DNA of 64,000 bases from Alteromonas gilva (GTDB lineage: Bacteria > Pseudomonadota > Gammaproteobacteria > Enterobacterales > Alteromonadaceae), in contig NZ_JAQQXP010000002.1 in the NCBI RefSeq assembly GCF_028595265.1, positions 434,001 to 498,000 on the forward strand. The letters run 5' to 3'. Each line of letters opens with the position of its first letter. Position 1 is the first letter of the stretch. The notes beneath the pieces were generated by a model that worked only from the letters and a program-made list of their open reading frames with translations, was not told the DNA's origin and ran no database searches. Shown in pieces: positions 9,490 through 17,867 of this stretch. The position numbers and the translations under genes are program-made.

Positions 9490-9513
9490 AGCCTCGTTAA
9501 ACGGGGCTTTTTT
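9490..9513 (+). terminator. Terminator after purA
   Basis: AGCCTCG and CGGGGCT arms around TTAAA, followed by TTTTTT, 33 bases after the purA stop. Confidence 0.8.
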
Positions 9514-9601
9514 GTGCCCGACGATGGGCAATTTGCCGGCTTTTTTATTGCGCTGCGATAATGCTACTATGATGCTCTATACCCCACAGGAGCACGTATC
9601 G

Positions 9602-10984
9602 GTGAGTATCAATTCAGGCACTATTGAGGGAACCTTCGAACGGTTACAACAGTCTTTTTCATTAGGTAAAACGCGTACCTATGAGTGGCGCAAGGCCCAG
9701 CTCGATGCCTTACAACGATTGTTAACCGAAAATAAAACGGCATTACTCAGTGCATTAAACGAGGACCTGGGTAAAAGTGCCAGTGAAGCCTATACCACCG
9801 AAATCGGCTTTTTGCTCAGTGATATCCGCCATACCAAAAAACATCTGCGAAAATGGATGAAAGCGGAAAAAGTGAGTACGCCGCTCATCGCGCAACCGGG
9901 CCGTAGCATGATACAGCCGGAGCCCCTGGGGACAGTATTGATCCTCGGTGCCTGGAATTACCCGCTGCAGCTAACCCTCGCCCCCTACACCGCCGCGTTG
10001 GCAGCGGGTAACTGCGTTATATTAAAGCCTTCGGAGCTGGCCCCCGCCAGTGCCGCGATAATGGGCAGGCTGATCCCCAGGTATTTAGACGGTGATGCTG
10101 TGAGCGTCATTGAAGGCGATAAAGATGTTGCCACCCGGCTGCTCGCCATGCCTTTTGACCATATATTTTATACCGGTGGCGAGAACGTAGGTAAAATTGT
10201 GATGCAAGCGGCAGCCAAACACCTGACCCCGGTCACGCTGGAATTAGGCGGCAAAAGCCCCTGTGTGGTTGATGCGAATACCGATATGGCCACCACTGCG
10301 AGGCGCGTGGTATGGGGCAAGTGGACGAATGCCGGACAAACCTGCATCGCCCCTGACTATGTGCTGGTGGAGCGCAGTTGCACCAGTAACTTTCTTGCCA
10401 GGCTGGAGCATGAAATTCACCGTCAGTTTGGCGCGCAGCCTATTGCCAGTGACGATTACGGCAAGATTATTAACGCCGGGCACCTTGAGCGTTTGCAGGG
10501 ATATTTGCAAGGGCAGGACGTGATTATGGGGGGCGAAAGTGATGCTCAATCGCTGCGCATGGCACCCACTGTTATTCTCAACCCGGATATCGAAAGCACG
10601 GTGATGCAGGAAGAAATTTTTGGCCCTGTTTTACCAGTGATAGAAGTCAGTAGCATATCTGAGGCATTCGATTTTATTAAACGCCGGGCTAAACCGCTGG
10701 CTGCCTACCTGTTTAGTGAGAAGCCTGATGTACAGCAAAAAATGATTGACGAAATTAGCGCAGGTAGCGTCTGTATTAATGATACTATGATGTTTATGGC
10801 AAACCCTGCGCTGCCTTTTGGTGGTGTAGGGCATAGCGGTATGGGGCGCTATCATGGGCGTTTTGGTTTTAATACCTTCAGTCATCACAAGAGTGTGATG
10901 AAACGCAGTTTTTGGTTTGATGTTGCCGTGCGCTATGCCCCATCAAGCGCCAGAAAACGCTTTATATTAAAAAAGTTGCTGTGA
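9602..10984 (+). CDS. Class 3-type NAD(P)-dependent aldehyde dehydrogenase
   Basis: 460 residues from a GTG start. Aldehyde dehydrogenase of the ALDH3/coniferyl-aldehyde dehydrogenase group, which oxidises aromatic or fatty aldehydes to acids. Visible signatures are GAWNYPL and NCVILKPSE in the cofactor domain, the catalytic glutamate in ELGGKSP and the catalytic cysteine in NAGQTCIAPDY, with PFGGVGHSGMG near the end. The frame is open back to 9512, but AGGAG at 9588-9592 sits 9 bases before the GTG at 9602 and family members start here. A VOC-family gene follows 33 bases later. The true aldehyde substrate is unknown. Confidence 0.9.
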   Translation: MSINSGTIEGTFERLQQSFSLGKTRTYEWRKAQLDALQRLLTENKTALLSALNEDLGKSASEAYTTEIGFLLSDIRHTKKHLRKWMKAEKVSTPLIAQPGRSMIQPEPLGTVLILGAWNYPLQLTLAPYTAALAAGNCVILKPSELAPASAAIMGRLIPRYLDGDAVSVIEGDKDVATRLLAMPFDHIFYTGGENVGKIVMQAAAKHLTPVTLELGGKSPCVVDANTDMATTARRVVWGKWTNAGQTCIAPDYVLVERSCTSNFLARLEHEIHRQFGAQPIASDDYGKIINAGHLERLQGYLQGQDVIMGGESDAQSLRMAPTVILNPDIESTVMQEEIFGPVLPVIEVSSISEAFDFIKRRAKPLAAYLFSEKPDVQQKMIDEISAGSVCINDTMMFMANPALPFGGVGHSGMGRYHGRFGFNTFSHHKSVMKRSFWFDVAVRYAPSSARKRFILKKLL

Positions 10985-11017
10985 TTTGATTTCGACTATC
11001 CACGGAGTACGCCTGTT

Positions 11018-11437
11018 ATGCCCCAGCCCTTTCATTTAGCAATTCCGGTTGATGATCTCGATAAAGCCAGGCAGTTTTATGGCACGTTGTTAGGGTGTCG
11101 CCAGGGGCGTAGTGATAGTCATTGGATTGACTGGGATTTTTTTGGCCACCAGTTGGTGACTCATTTGGTTAAGGCTATGCCTTCAAAGCCAGAATATAAC
11201 GCGGTGGATGGCCATGCAGTGCCGGTGCCGCATTTTGGCGTGGTAATGACGATGGACGATTGGCAGGCACTGGCAGAGACGCTTGAATCAGCAGGGATGG
11301 AATTTGTTATCAAGCCCTACGTCAGGTTCAAAGGCGAGCCTGGCGAGCAGGCGACAATGTTTTTCATGGACCCTGCCGGCAATGCGCTGGAGTTTAAGGC
11401 GTTTGCTGATATCAACCAGCTTTTTGCTGTGGATTAA
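11018..11437 (+). CDS. VOC-family (glyoxalase/dioxygenase fold) protein
   Basis: 139 residues, one vicinal-oxygen-chelate domain with paired beta-alpha-beta-beta-beta units. It starts with FHLAIPVDDLDKARQFYGTLLG and ends with FFMDPAGNALEFKAF, which holds the usual C-terminal metal glutamate. Possible metal ligands include His7 and the C-terminal Glu. Members act as glyoxalases, dioxygenases or drug-binding proteins; which applies cannot be said. Its position after the aldehyde dehydrogenase, with CGGAG 9 bases before the ATG, suggests a shared transcript and perhaps aldehyde detoxification. Confidence 0.8.
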   Translation: MPQPFHLAIPVDDLDKARQFYGTLLGCRQGRSDSHWIDWDFFGHQLVTHLVKAMPSKPEYNAVDGHAVPVPHFGVVMTMDDWQALAETLESAGMEFVIKPYVRFKGEPGEQATMFFMDPAGNALEFKAFADINQLFAVD

Positions 11438-11608
11438 AATGTTGTCCAGCGATGTAAGCTATTGTTAAGCCTTTTTTTCTAATAACTTAGCATAATCTAG
11501 AGCCTTTTCACTGCAGTTCAGTAGCGCTAATTTGTACTGAGTGGGAACCTGTGCGACTGATCACAGGTCTTAGGTAACAATAATAATAACCAAACGACGG
11601 GACCCAAC

Positions 11609-11896
11609 GTGATAGGAGAAATAGTAACCGAGACAGGCAAAGGTGTTTTCAGAGGTGTTGGCTACCTGATTGCCGAAGTGTTTTTTTGGCGATTATGTTA
11701 TGCGTTGGGGTGGCCGCTGTGCAAAATTCTCACCCTGGGACGCTATCCGCGTCGCGTTGTCAGAGAGCGGGCCATCTTCCGCTCCGAAAACGCCCATACC
11801 GGATTTACCTGCGCTGCGATTGGCTTACTTGCATTAATCGCCGCGGTGTTAATGTTGTCGGGCTACTGGCCATCAAGTTTACCCCCTGGTATGTGA
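11609..11896 (+). CDS. Small membrane protein of unknown function
   Basis: 95 residues starting at GTG. Two hydrophobic stretches can be seen: a weaker amphipathic one at about residues 18-40, rich in aromatic residues, and a clear transmembrane helix at about 68-86. An arginine-rich loop (about 46-56, RYPRRVVRERAIF) lies between them and probably faces the cytoplasm. I do not recognise a family. It has its own 170-base upstream gap and ends convergent with the gamma-glutamyltransferase gene. Confidence 0.6.
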   Translation: MIGEIVTETGKGVFRGVGYLIAEVFFWRLCYALGWPLCKILTLGRYPRRVVRERAIFRSENAHTGFTCAAIGLLALIAAVLMLSGYWPSSLPPGM

Positions 11897-11946
11897 CGGC
11901 AGACCTTTTAACCCGGTAAGGGTAAAAGCCTGCCGCGTACCGTCAT

Positions 11947-13620
11947 TTATTGCGCTTTTTCGACGACAGCCCGACCGCGGCCACTGGCCTCTGATGCGGC
12001 GGAAAGCCTGCCATCTTGCTGTAATATCAAATGTAAATCACCGAACCGTCGTTCATCGAGGGTATACCCCATGTCCGTTAACGCCTGCCTGGTGGTCGCC
12101 GCGAAGCCAGGATGCATGCGAATGGTATCTTTGGGCAGCAACTGATGATGAAAACGCGGACTGTTAACAGCATCCTCTGCGCTTAAATCAAACAGCAGTG
12201 TATTTAAAATTGACAGAGTAACTGACGATATTATGGTGGTACCACCCGGCGATCCGGTCACCAGTTTTACCTCGTCATTATCCAGTACTATGGTGGGGGT
12301 CATCGAAGACAGCATGCGCTTATAGGGTTCGATGGCGTTAGCTTCGCCGCCCACAGCACCAAAGAAATTGGGAACGCCCGGTTTGGCACTGAAATCGTCC
12401 ATCTCGTCGTTAAGCAAAAAGCCTGCGCCCTCTGCGACTACGCCGGCACCAAAGCTAAGGTTTATCGTTGTGGTATTGGCGACCGCATTTCCCCATTTAT
12501 CCACTATCGAAAAGTGGGTGGTATCCTCGCTTTCATACAAACCGGGCTGGATGTCCGGGGTGGCTGAAATAGCGCTAAGGTTTATCGCCGCGGCGCGTTT
12601 GGCGATGTAAGCAGGGTCAACCAGTTGTGACTGCGGCACAGCAAAGAAATCGGGGTCACCAAGGTACTCCGCGCGGTCCGCAAATACCCGTTTACCGGCT
12701 TCACTGACCAGGTGCAAATACTCAGCTGAGTTGTGCGCTGGCAACGCGTTGTCGCTTACCACGTTGTCTACCATACCCAACCACTGAGCGACGGCAATAC
12801 CACCCGAGCTTGGCGGCGGTGAGGTAATGATCTCATAACCACGCCATGCAAAGGTAATAGGAGTGCGCCATTTAGCGGTATAATTGTGCAGATCCTCACG
12901 GCTGATTAATCCGCCGTTGGCTTGCATAAAGTTAACGATGTGGGCGGCAGTCTCACCGCTGTAAAAGCCCGCCTGGCCACGATCACGAATACGCGTTAAT
13001 GTTGCCGCCAACTCCGGTTGCTTAAACAGCGCACCAGGCGTAGCAGCGGCACCGAAATAGTCGGCAAAGTTGCTTTCGCGGCCACGTTGTTCAAGCCGCT
13101 GAATATACCGGCTCACTCTGCCGGCGAGCTTTTCGGGAACGTAAAAGCCGTCCTGAGCCAGCGTTACGGCAGGTTGCACTAATCTTTGCCAGGGTAATTT
13201 TGCGTATTTCTGGTGTGCTTGCCACATCCCTGCAACGGTGCCGGGAATGCCCGATGCTTTAGCGCCAAAGAGCGAGTCACTCGGATGCACATCACCGTTC
13301 TCGTCCAGGTACATATCACGGGAGGCAGCAGCAGGGGCCATTTCCCGGTAATCAAGAAAGTCAGTGGCATCATCCATGTAGATAGTCATAAATCCACCGC
13401 CACCAATGTTGCCCGCTTCGGGGTAGGTTACGGCGAGAGCAAACTGGGCTGCGATGGCTGCATCAACGGCATTACCGCCTTCTGCCATGACATTAAGGGC
13501 GACCTGCGCGGCAAATTGGTCTGGCATGGCGACCGCATATTCAGCCTCTGGCTGAGTCGGGCCTGCTGATGAACAGCCAAACAAAGTTACGATAAAACAA
13601 CTCAAAATCACATTACGCAT
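11947..13620 (-). CDS. ggt: Gamma-glutamyltransferase, lipoprotein form
   Basis: 557 residues. An N-terminal nucleophile enzyme that cleaves itself into two subunits and removes gamma-glutamyl groups from peptides such as glutathione in the periplasm. The signal carries a lipobox ending LFGC, so it is probably membrane anchored. The nucleophile is Thr367 in DTTHFSIVD, and the oxyanion motif TGSPGGTTI is intact. A TTG start at 13632 is possible, but the ATG at 13620 gives a normal signal peptide and leaves 4 bases after the NhaC-type gene. As third gene of the amidase-transporter operon it may act on gamma-D-glutamyl peptides from the cell wall, which is inference. Confidence 0.92.
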   Translation of the reverse strand: MRNVILSCFIVTLFGCSSAGPTQPEAEYAVAMPDQFAAQVALNVMAEGGNAVDAAIAAQFALAVTYPEAGNIGGGGFMTIYMDDATDFLDYREMAPAAASRDMYLDENGDVHPSDSLFGAKASGIPGTVAGMWQAHQKYAKLPWQRLVQPAVTLAQDGFYVPEKLAGRVSRYIQRLEQRGRESNFADYFGAAATPGALFKQPELAATLTRIRDRGQAGFYSGETAAHIVNFMQANGGLISREDLHNYTAKWRTPITFAWRGYEIITSPPPSSGGIAVAQWLGMVDNVVSDNALPAHNSAEYLHLVSEAGKRVFADRAEYLGDPDFFAVPQSQLVDPAYIAKRAAAINLSAISATPDIQPGLYESEDTTHFSIVDKWGNAVANTTTINLSFGAGVVAEGAGFLLNDEMDDFSAKPGVPNFFGAVGGEANAIEPYKRMLSSMTPTIVLDNDEVKLVTGSPGGTTIISSVTLSILNTLLFDLSAEDAVNSPRFHHQLLPKDTIRMHPGFAATTRQALTDMGYTLDERRFGDLHLILQQDGRLSAASEASGRGRAVVEKAQ

Positions 13621-13624
13621 AATG

Positions 13625-15001
13625 TTATCCAATCATAATTAAGCTAGTGATCACATAAGCAATCAGGGTTAAACCACCACCGACCAGGGCGTAGGGCATT
13701 TGCGTGCGCACATGCTCAAGTAAATCGCAGCCGGAGGCTATGGAAGACACCGCGGTGGTATCGGATATGGGCGAACAATGATCGCCAAACACGCCGCCGC
13801 CAAGTATCGCGGCGATAACCAACGAGGGTGGCAGACCAAGCTGCTGAATAAGCGGCACACCAATGGGAATTAATATGGCAAATGTTCCCCAGGAGGTACC
13901 GGTGGTAAACGACATGATTGCCCCGGCAAGGAACAACATGGGTACAATCATAAATAATGGTAAGTACTCACCAACTATTCCGGCCACGAATAAACCGGTG
14001 CCCAGAACCTTTAAGCTACTGCCAAGGGTGAGTGATAACAATACAATGGTTACCAATGGGAGTAATTCGCCCATCCCTTTAAACCCCGTGTCGACGGCCT
14101 GATGGTGGGTGAACCGCTTATTCAGTACTAACATCAGGTAAGCGACAGCGGTGGCTAAAATAGTCGCGTAAAGGACCGATTTACTACCACTGCCTTGCGA
14201 CAGCACGCCGTTGCCGGTCCATAACATAAAGCCCACCATGCTCAATACCATGGTTAAAATGGGCACAACCATATAGGCGGGGCTGGTCGCGGGCGCTGCT
14301 GATAATTCCTGCTGATTACTGCTCAGGCTTTTTTCTGCTTTGGCCAGCGGACCGTGCACTTTGTCGGCAAATACCGTGTATCCGGCTATGAGCAGCGCAA
14401 TAATGGCGTAAAAGTTAAAGAATACCGAGCCCCACAAAATACTTGCGGACGAGGCGGGCAGCTCGTAGTTATCCAGCAGGCCAAGCACAAATGCACCCCA
14501 GCCGTTGAGCAGGATCAGAATACAAATCGGCGCGCTGGTGCTGTCAATAAGATAGGCCAGTCGTGCCCGGCTCATACCAAACTTATCAAACAATCCGCGG
14601 GCAAAAATCCCCGCTGTTAAAACGCTCAGGTTCGACTCAATAAATACTACGATGCCGGTTAACATGGTCAGGCCGCCGACCTGGCGACGATTTTTTGCCA
14701 CGCCGCGGCGCGTTAACCAGTCTACGGTGGCAGTTACCCCGCCAGAATCGCGAATATAAGCGAGCAATGCGCCAACTAACACACTGAATAGCAATATGCG
14801 TGTATTGCCAGCACTGGTAGCGACTTCAACCACCCGTTCAATAGAGGTAAGCGGTGCCAGTAAAATACTGTCTGGTGTTGCAGTGAATAGGATCAGTGCT
14901 TCAGCACTGAGTACAGCCATTAATAGTGCCATGATGACTTCTTTTTTCCAAAAGACGATCACAATGGCCACGACTGGCGGAATAATGGAAACCCAATCCA
15001 T
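13625..15001 (-). CDS. NhaC-family Na+/H+ antiporter-like transporter
   Basis: 458 residues with about 11 transmembrane segments, of the NhaC-type antiporter family (ion transporter superfamily). Signatures include GILVFIESNLSVLTAG-type sequence around residue 120 (VVFIESNLSVLTAG), TGTSWGTFAILIPIGVPL (about 364-381) and GGGVFGDHCSPISDTTAVSS (about 396-415). Some members exchange sodium for protons, others import amino acids or dicarboxylates. It sits between the amidase fusion (49-base gap) and ggt (4-base gap) in one operon, so import of cell-wall amino acids or peptides is a fair guess, but not shown by sequence. Confidence 0.85.
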   Translation of the reverse strand: MDWVSIIPPVVAIVIVFWKKEVIMALLMAVLSAEALILFTATPDSILLAPLTSIERVVEVATSAGNTRILLFSVLVGALLAYIRDSGGVTATVDWLTRRGVAKNRRQVGGLTMLTGIVVFIESNLSVLTAGIFARGLFDKFGMSRARLAYLIDSTSAPICILILLNGWGAFVLGLLDNYELPASSASILWGSVFFNFYAIIALLIAGYTVFADKVHGPLAKAEKSLSSNQQELSAAPATSPAYMVVPILTMVLSMVGFMLWTGNGVLSQGSGSKSVLYATILATAVAYLMLVLNKRFTHHQAVDTGFKGMGELLPLVTIVLLSLTLGSSLKVLGTGLFVAGIVGEYLPLFMIVPMLFLAGAIMSFTTGTSWGTFAILIPIGVPLIQQLGLPPSLVIAAILGGGVFGDHCSPISDTTAVSSIASGCDLLEHVRTQMPYALVGGGLTLIAYVITSLIMIG

Positions 15002-15049
15002 AACGGAGAACCCTGTTGTTGTTATTGTAAAGTCGCAGCAGGTTATCTG

Positions 15050-17527
15050 CTACGGTGCAGCAGTGCGGTTTAATACCGCCTCATACACCAGAGACACAAT
15101 ACTGCCATATTTTCCGGTTTCAAACTGTTTGCCGGTAAAAATCGGCCTGTCTTGTTGCTCTTCCACAATGGGCGAATGACGTGAATTGGTCAAGAGAATG
15201 ACGGCCAAATCCAGAGCTGGGTCGATAACTGTCGCCGTGCCGGTCCAGCCGGTATGACCATAAGCCTGATCACTGGCATAGGGGCCAAAGTGCCAGCGAT
15301 TAATGCCATTGGCGGCGCGTCGCCAGCCTAACCCGTATTGCCAAAAGCGATTGTCGGGCTTAATAAAGGCGTTGATCACATTGCTGTCGAACAGGTGGGT
15401 TTCACCGTATCCGCCACCGTTTAATAAAGTTTGTGCTAACACGGCCAGGTCATCAGCGGTGGCAAACAAACCAGCATGGCCTGCTACGCCCTGCATGGCG
15501 TAAAAGGCTTTTTCGTCGTGCACCTCTCCTTGTAACGTGTACTGGCGGATATTCGGAAACTCGATGCGTCCGCCGCGGGTATTGCCGTTTAATTCGGTGG
15601 CCGCAAACTCATCTTTATGATGGCCTTTGTACAGTGGGTTAAACAAGGTGTTACTCAGCCCTAAAGGCTGGTAAAGGTAGTTTTCGGTATAGCGGTCCAG
15701 CGGCATCCCGGTAATACGCTCTACAATAAGTCCCAGCAGCATAAAGTTCGTATCGCTATAGGCTGCCTGTAAACCGTTGCCGGTAACAAAAGGCGCACGG
15801 GTAATCAGCAGCTCACTTGTTCGCTGTTTGTTTTGTGAATAAAACAGCTCGCCGAGTGTGTTGTCGGGGGTGTAAAAGGCAATGCTTGGCGCATAGCCTG
15901 ATTGATGTGACAGCAAATCACTTACCCGGCGCGCCTCCCGCCCGTCTCCCCGGTATTCCGGTAAATAATACTGGATAGGCTGATTGACATCGAGTTGGCC
16001 GGTTTCTACCAGGTGCATCAGGGCAAAGGTGGTGGCGAACATTTTTGTATTTGAGGCCAGATCAAACAAGGTGTCTGTCCGCATAGGTTGCGGTGATGCC
16101 AGGGGCTGTTGATTTTCGTCGTAACGTTTTTGGTAACCATAAGCAGAACGTTTAATGATCTCGCCGTCTTTTACCACCAGCAATACAGCGCCGGGAAAAC
16201 CCTCTGCTACCTCCCGGTTGATTAATGCATCAACCGCGCTAAAAGCCTGCTTATAGGCGTCGGTATTGTCAATGAGTTCAGGGTAGGGCACCTGTAGGTG
16301 TATTTTGGCATCCGGCGGTGTGATATCGGTGACGGCCAGGGTATTGATACCATTATGGGTTCGTCTGTGCAGGGAATAACGATAAAGCTCTCTGGCGTTA
16401 AAGGTGTCTGCGAGGTTGAGTGTCTGACCGTTCACACTGAGCGTGGCTTGTGCGGGTTGATCGGTTTCAATGAGCAGCTTTCCTCGTCCGGCATAACTTT
16501 TAAAGGCAAAGCGGTCGTTTACGTACTGGCGTTTTGAGGGCGATTCAGCGGGTAACCAGGTGTCAATCTGGCCCCGTCGAGGCGTGGCGGGTACGGCGTT
16601 TTTGGCCTGTGCATCGAGAATGTCGCGCTCGGTGTGGTAACGTGCCAGCAGTTTGTCTTTGTGCGCCGGAAAATACTTATCAAGGAGTGCAAAAACCGCC
16701 GCCGCTGTTCTGCTGTCGGGCTGGCCGGTAACGTGCCAGGGCAAAAAGTGCATTTGAAACGCGGCAATTGCATTGAGTGTCTGGCTGTCGGCAATGCCCG
16801 TTTCAATGATGCCATAACCATAACGACGCATCGCCGATTGCAGTAAACCAATGCTGGGTGTTTGCTCACTAAAGGTTTTCCAGTAGCCCGCCATGGTGTC
16901 GTTGTCGTACCAGGCGCCTATACCAGCCTGATAAAGCTCAAACCAGGGAAAACGCGGACCGGGATCATTTTTGCGTGTAAAAGCGATGTCTGAGTGACCC
17001 ACTACTGAGGTGGGGGCAATGTCCGGATTGCGGGCGATGATATCTTTAGCTAACTCAATGACAACTGCAATTTGGGCCGGATCATAATCGGGGAAAAAGC
17101 ATAGCCGGCTATCGCCATGTTCAGCCTGCGATGCCGCCATTTGGGTATCTCGCTGACACTCCGGGACGTTAACAATTTCGATGCCTATGGAATGATCGTT
17201 GAGACCGGTTCGACCCTGCCAGTAACTTTTGCCGGCATGCCAGGCTCGCTTGGATTCATCGACCAGTTGAATAATTCTTGGTTTGCCATCCGGATCGCTG
17301 GGATCATTGGACTCGGGTACCAGGTAGTGAGCGCTAAGGCCCCCTTCGTTCACCAGTGCATCGACGGAGCGGGCGTAATCAATGGCGGTATAGTGGATGA
17401 CCAGTGATTTTACCCGTTCGCCGTAGTTAGCGGAGGGCATATCGATAACCTGACGGCTACTACAGCTCAGTAACAACAGTGTACAAATAGCCCATAAAAA
17501 TGCAGAGCGAAAACCTTGGATGGTCAC
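15050..17527 (-). CDS. Lipoprotein fusion: AmiD-type zinc amidase + peptidoglycan-binding + serine beta-lactamase-fold domain
   Basis: 825 residues. A lipobox (LLSC, Cys22) predicts an outer-membrane lipoprotein. Residues about 35-200 are an N-acetylmuramoyl-L-alanine amidase of the AmiD/Amidase_2 type with zinc ligands His45, His178 and Asp188. Residues about 220-290 look like a peptidoglycan-binding helical domain. A linker beta region follows, then from about 415 a beta-lactamase/penicillin-binding fold with Ser492-x-x-Lys495, Tyr590-Ser-Asp592 and His758-Thr-Gly760. Separate AmiD and AmiE-like (Bacillus YbbE) proteins are known; AmiE is an amidase that works with NagZ and NamZ. Joining two different amidase folds in one chain is unusual. 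It heads an operon with the NhaC-type and ggt genes and is divergent from nagZ. Confidence 0.88.
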   Translation of the reverse strand: MTIQGFRSAFLWAICTLLLLSCSSRQVIDMPSANYGERVKSLVIHYTAIDYARSVDALVNEGGLSAHYLVPESNDPSDPDGKPRIIQLVDESKRAWHAGKSYWQGRTGLNDHSIGIEIVNVPECQRDTQMAASQAEHGDSRLCFFPDYDPAQIAVVIELAKDIIARNPDIAPTSVVGHSDIAFTRKNDPGPRFPWFELYQAGIGAWYDNDTMAGYWKTFSEQTPSIGLLQSAMRRYGYGIIETGIADSQTLNAIAAFQMHFLPWHVTGQPDSRTAAAVFALLDKYFPAHKDKLLARYHTERDILDAQAKNAVPATPRRGQIDTWLPAESPSKRQYVNDRFAFKSYAGRGKLLIETDQPAQATLSVNGQTLNLADTFNARELYRYSLHRRTHNGINTLAVTDITPPDAKIHLQVPYPELIDNTDAYKQAFSAVDALINREVAEGFPGAVLLVVKDGEIIKRSAYGYQKRYDENQQPLASPQPMRTDTLFDLASNTKMFATTFALMHLVETGQLDVNQPIQYYLPEYRGDGREARRVSDLLSHQSGYAPSIAFYTPDNTLGELFYSQNKQRTSELLITRAPFVTGNGLQAAYSDTNFMLLGLIVERITGMPLDRYTENYLYQPLGLSNTLFNPLYKGHHKDEFAATELNGNTRGGRIEFPNIRQYTLQGEVHDEKAFYAMQGVAGHAGLFATADDLAVLAQTLLNGGGYGETHLFDSNVINAFIKPDNRFWQYGLGWRRAANGINRWHFGPYASDQAYGHTGWTGTATVIDPALDLAVILLTNSRHSPIVEEQQDRPIFTGKQFETGKYGSIVSLVYEAVLNRTAAP

Positions 17528-17867
17528 GGTGAATCCTCGAAATTTCGGTTAAACAGACGCTTGTCGACAGCGGCGCTACAAGCCACCTCCACACCAGCAT
17601 AGTGCCAAATTACCATACTGCTTAATAAAGTAAATAATAAAATATTCCTGTCGTTTTGTATGTGGGTGAATTATCGAAGTGCTGCGAAAAACAATATTAT
17701 TAAGGGTGTTAGCCTCATATGGCCATTAATGCTGAAGATTGACGTGACGTAGAAGCTGTATGCCAACCAGTAACTCCGACGCGTATTAATAACGTTCAGG
17801 AATAATTTATTTTTACCGGCTACTGGGTTAAGCTAGCCTTCACACGTTTGTTTTTGCGGAACTGTTT
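17528..17867. promoter_or_regulatory. Divergent promoter gap between amidase fusion and nagZ
   Basis: 340 bases between two divergent start codons, AT-rich around 17630-17660 and 17690-17710. It must contain promoters for both the amidase operon (-) and nagZ (+). I see no convincing long palindrome here, unlike the gaps beside murR and the symporter. No small gene is visible. Confidence 0.4.
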
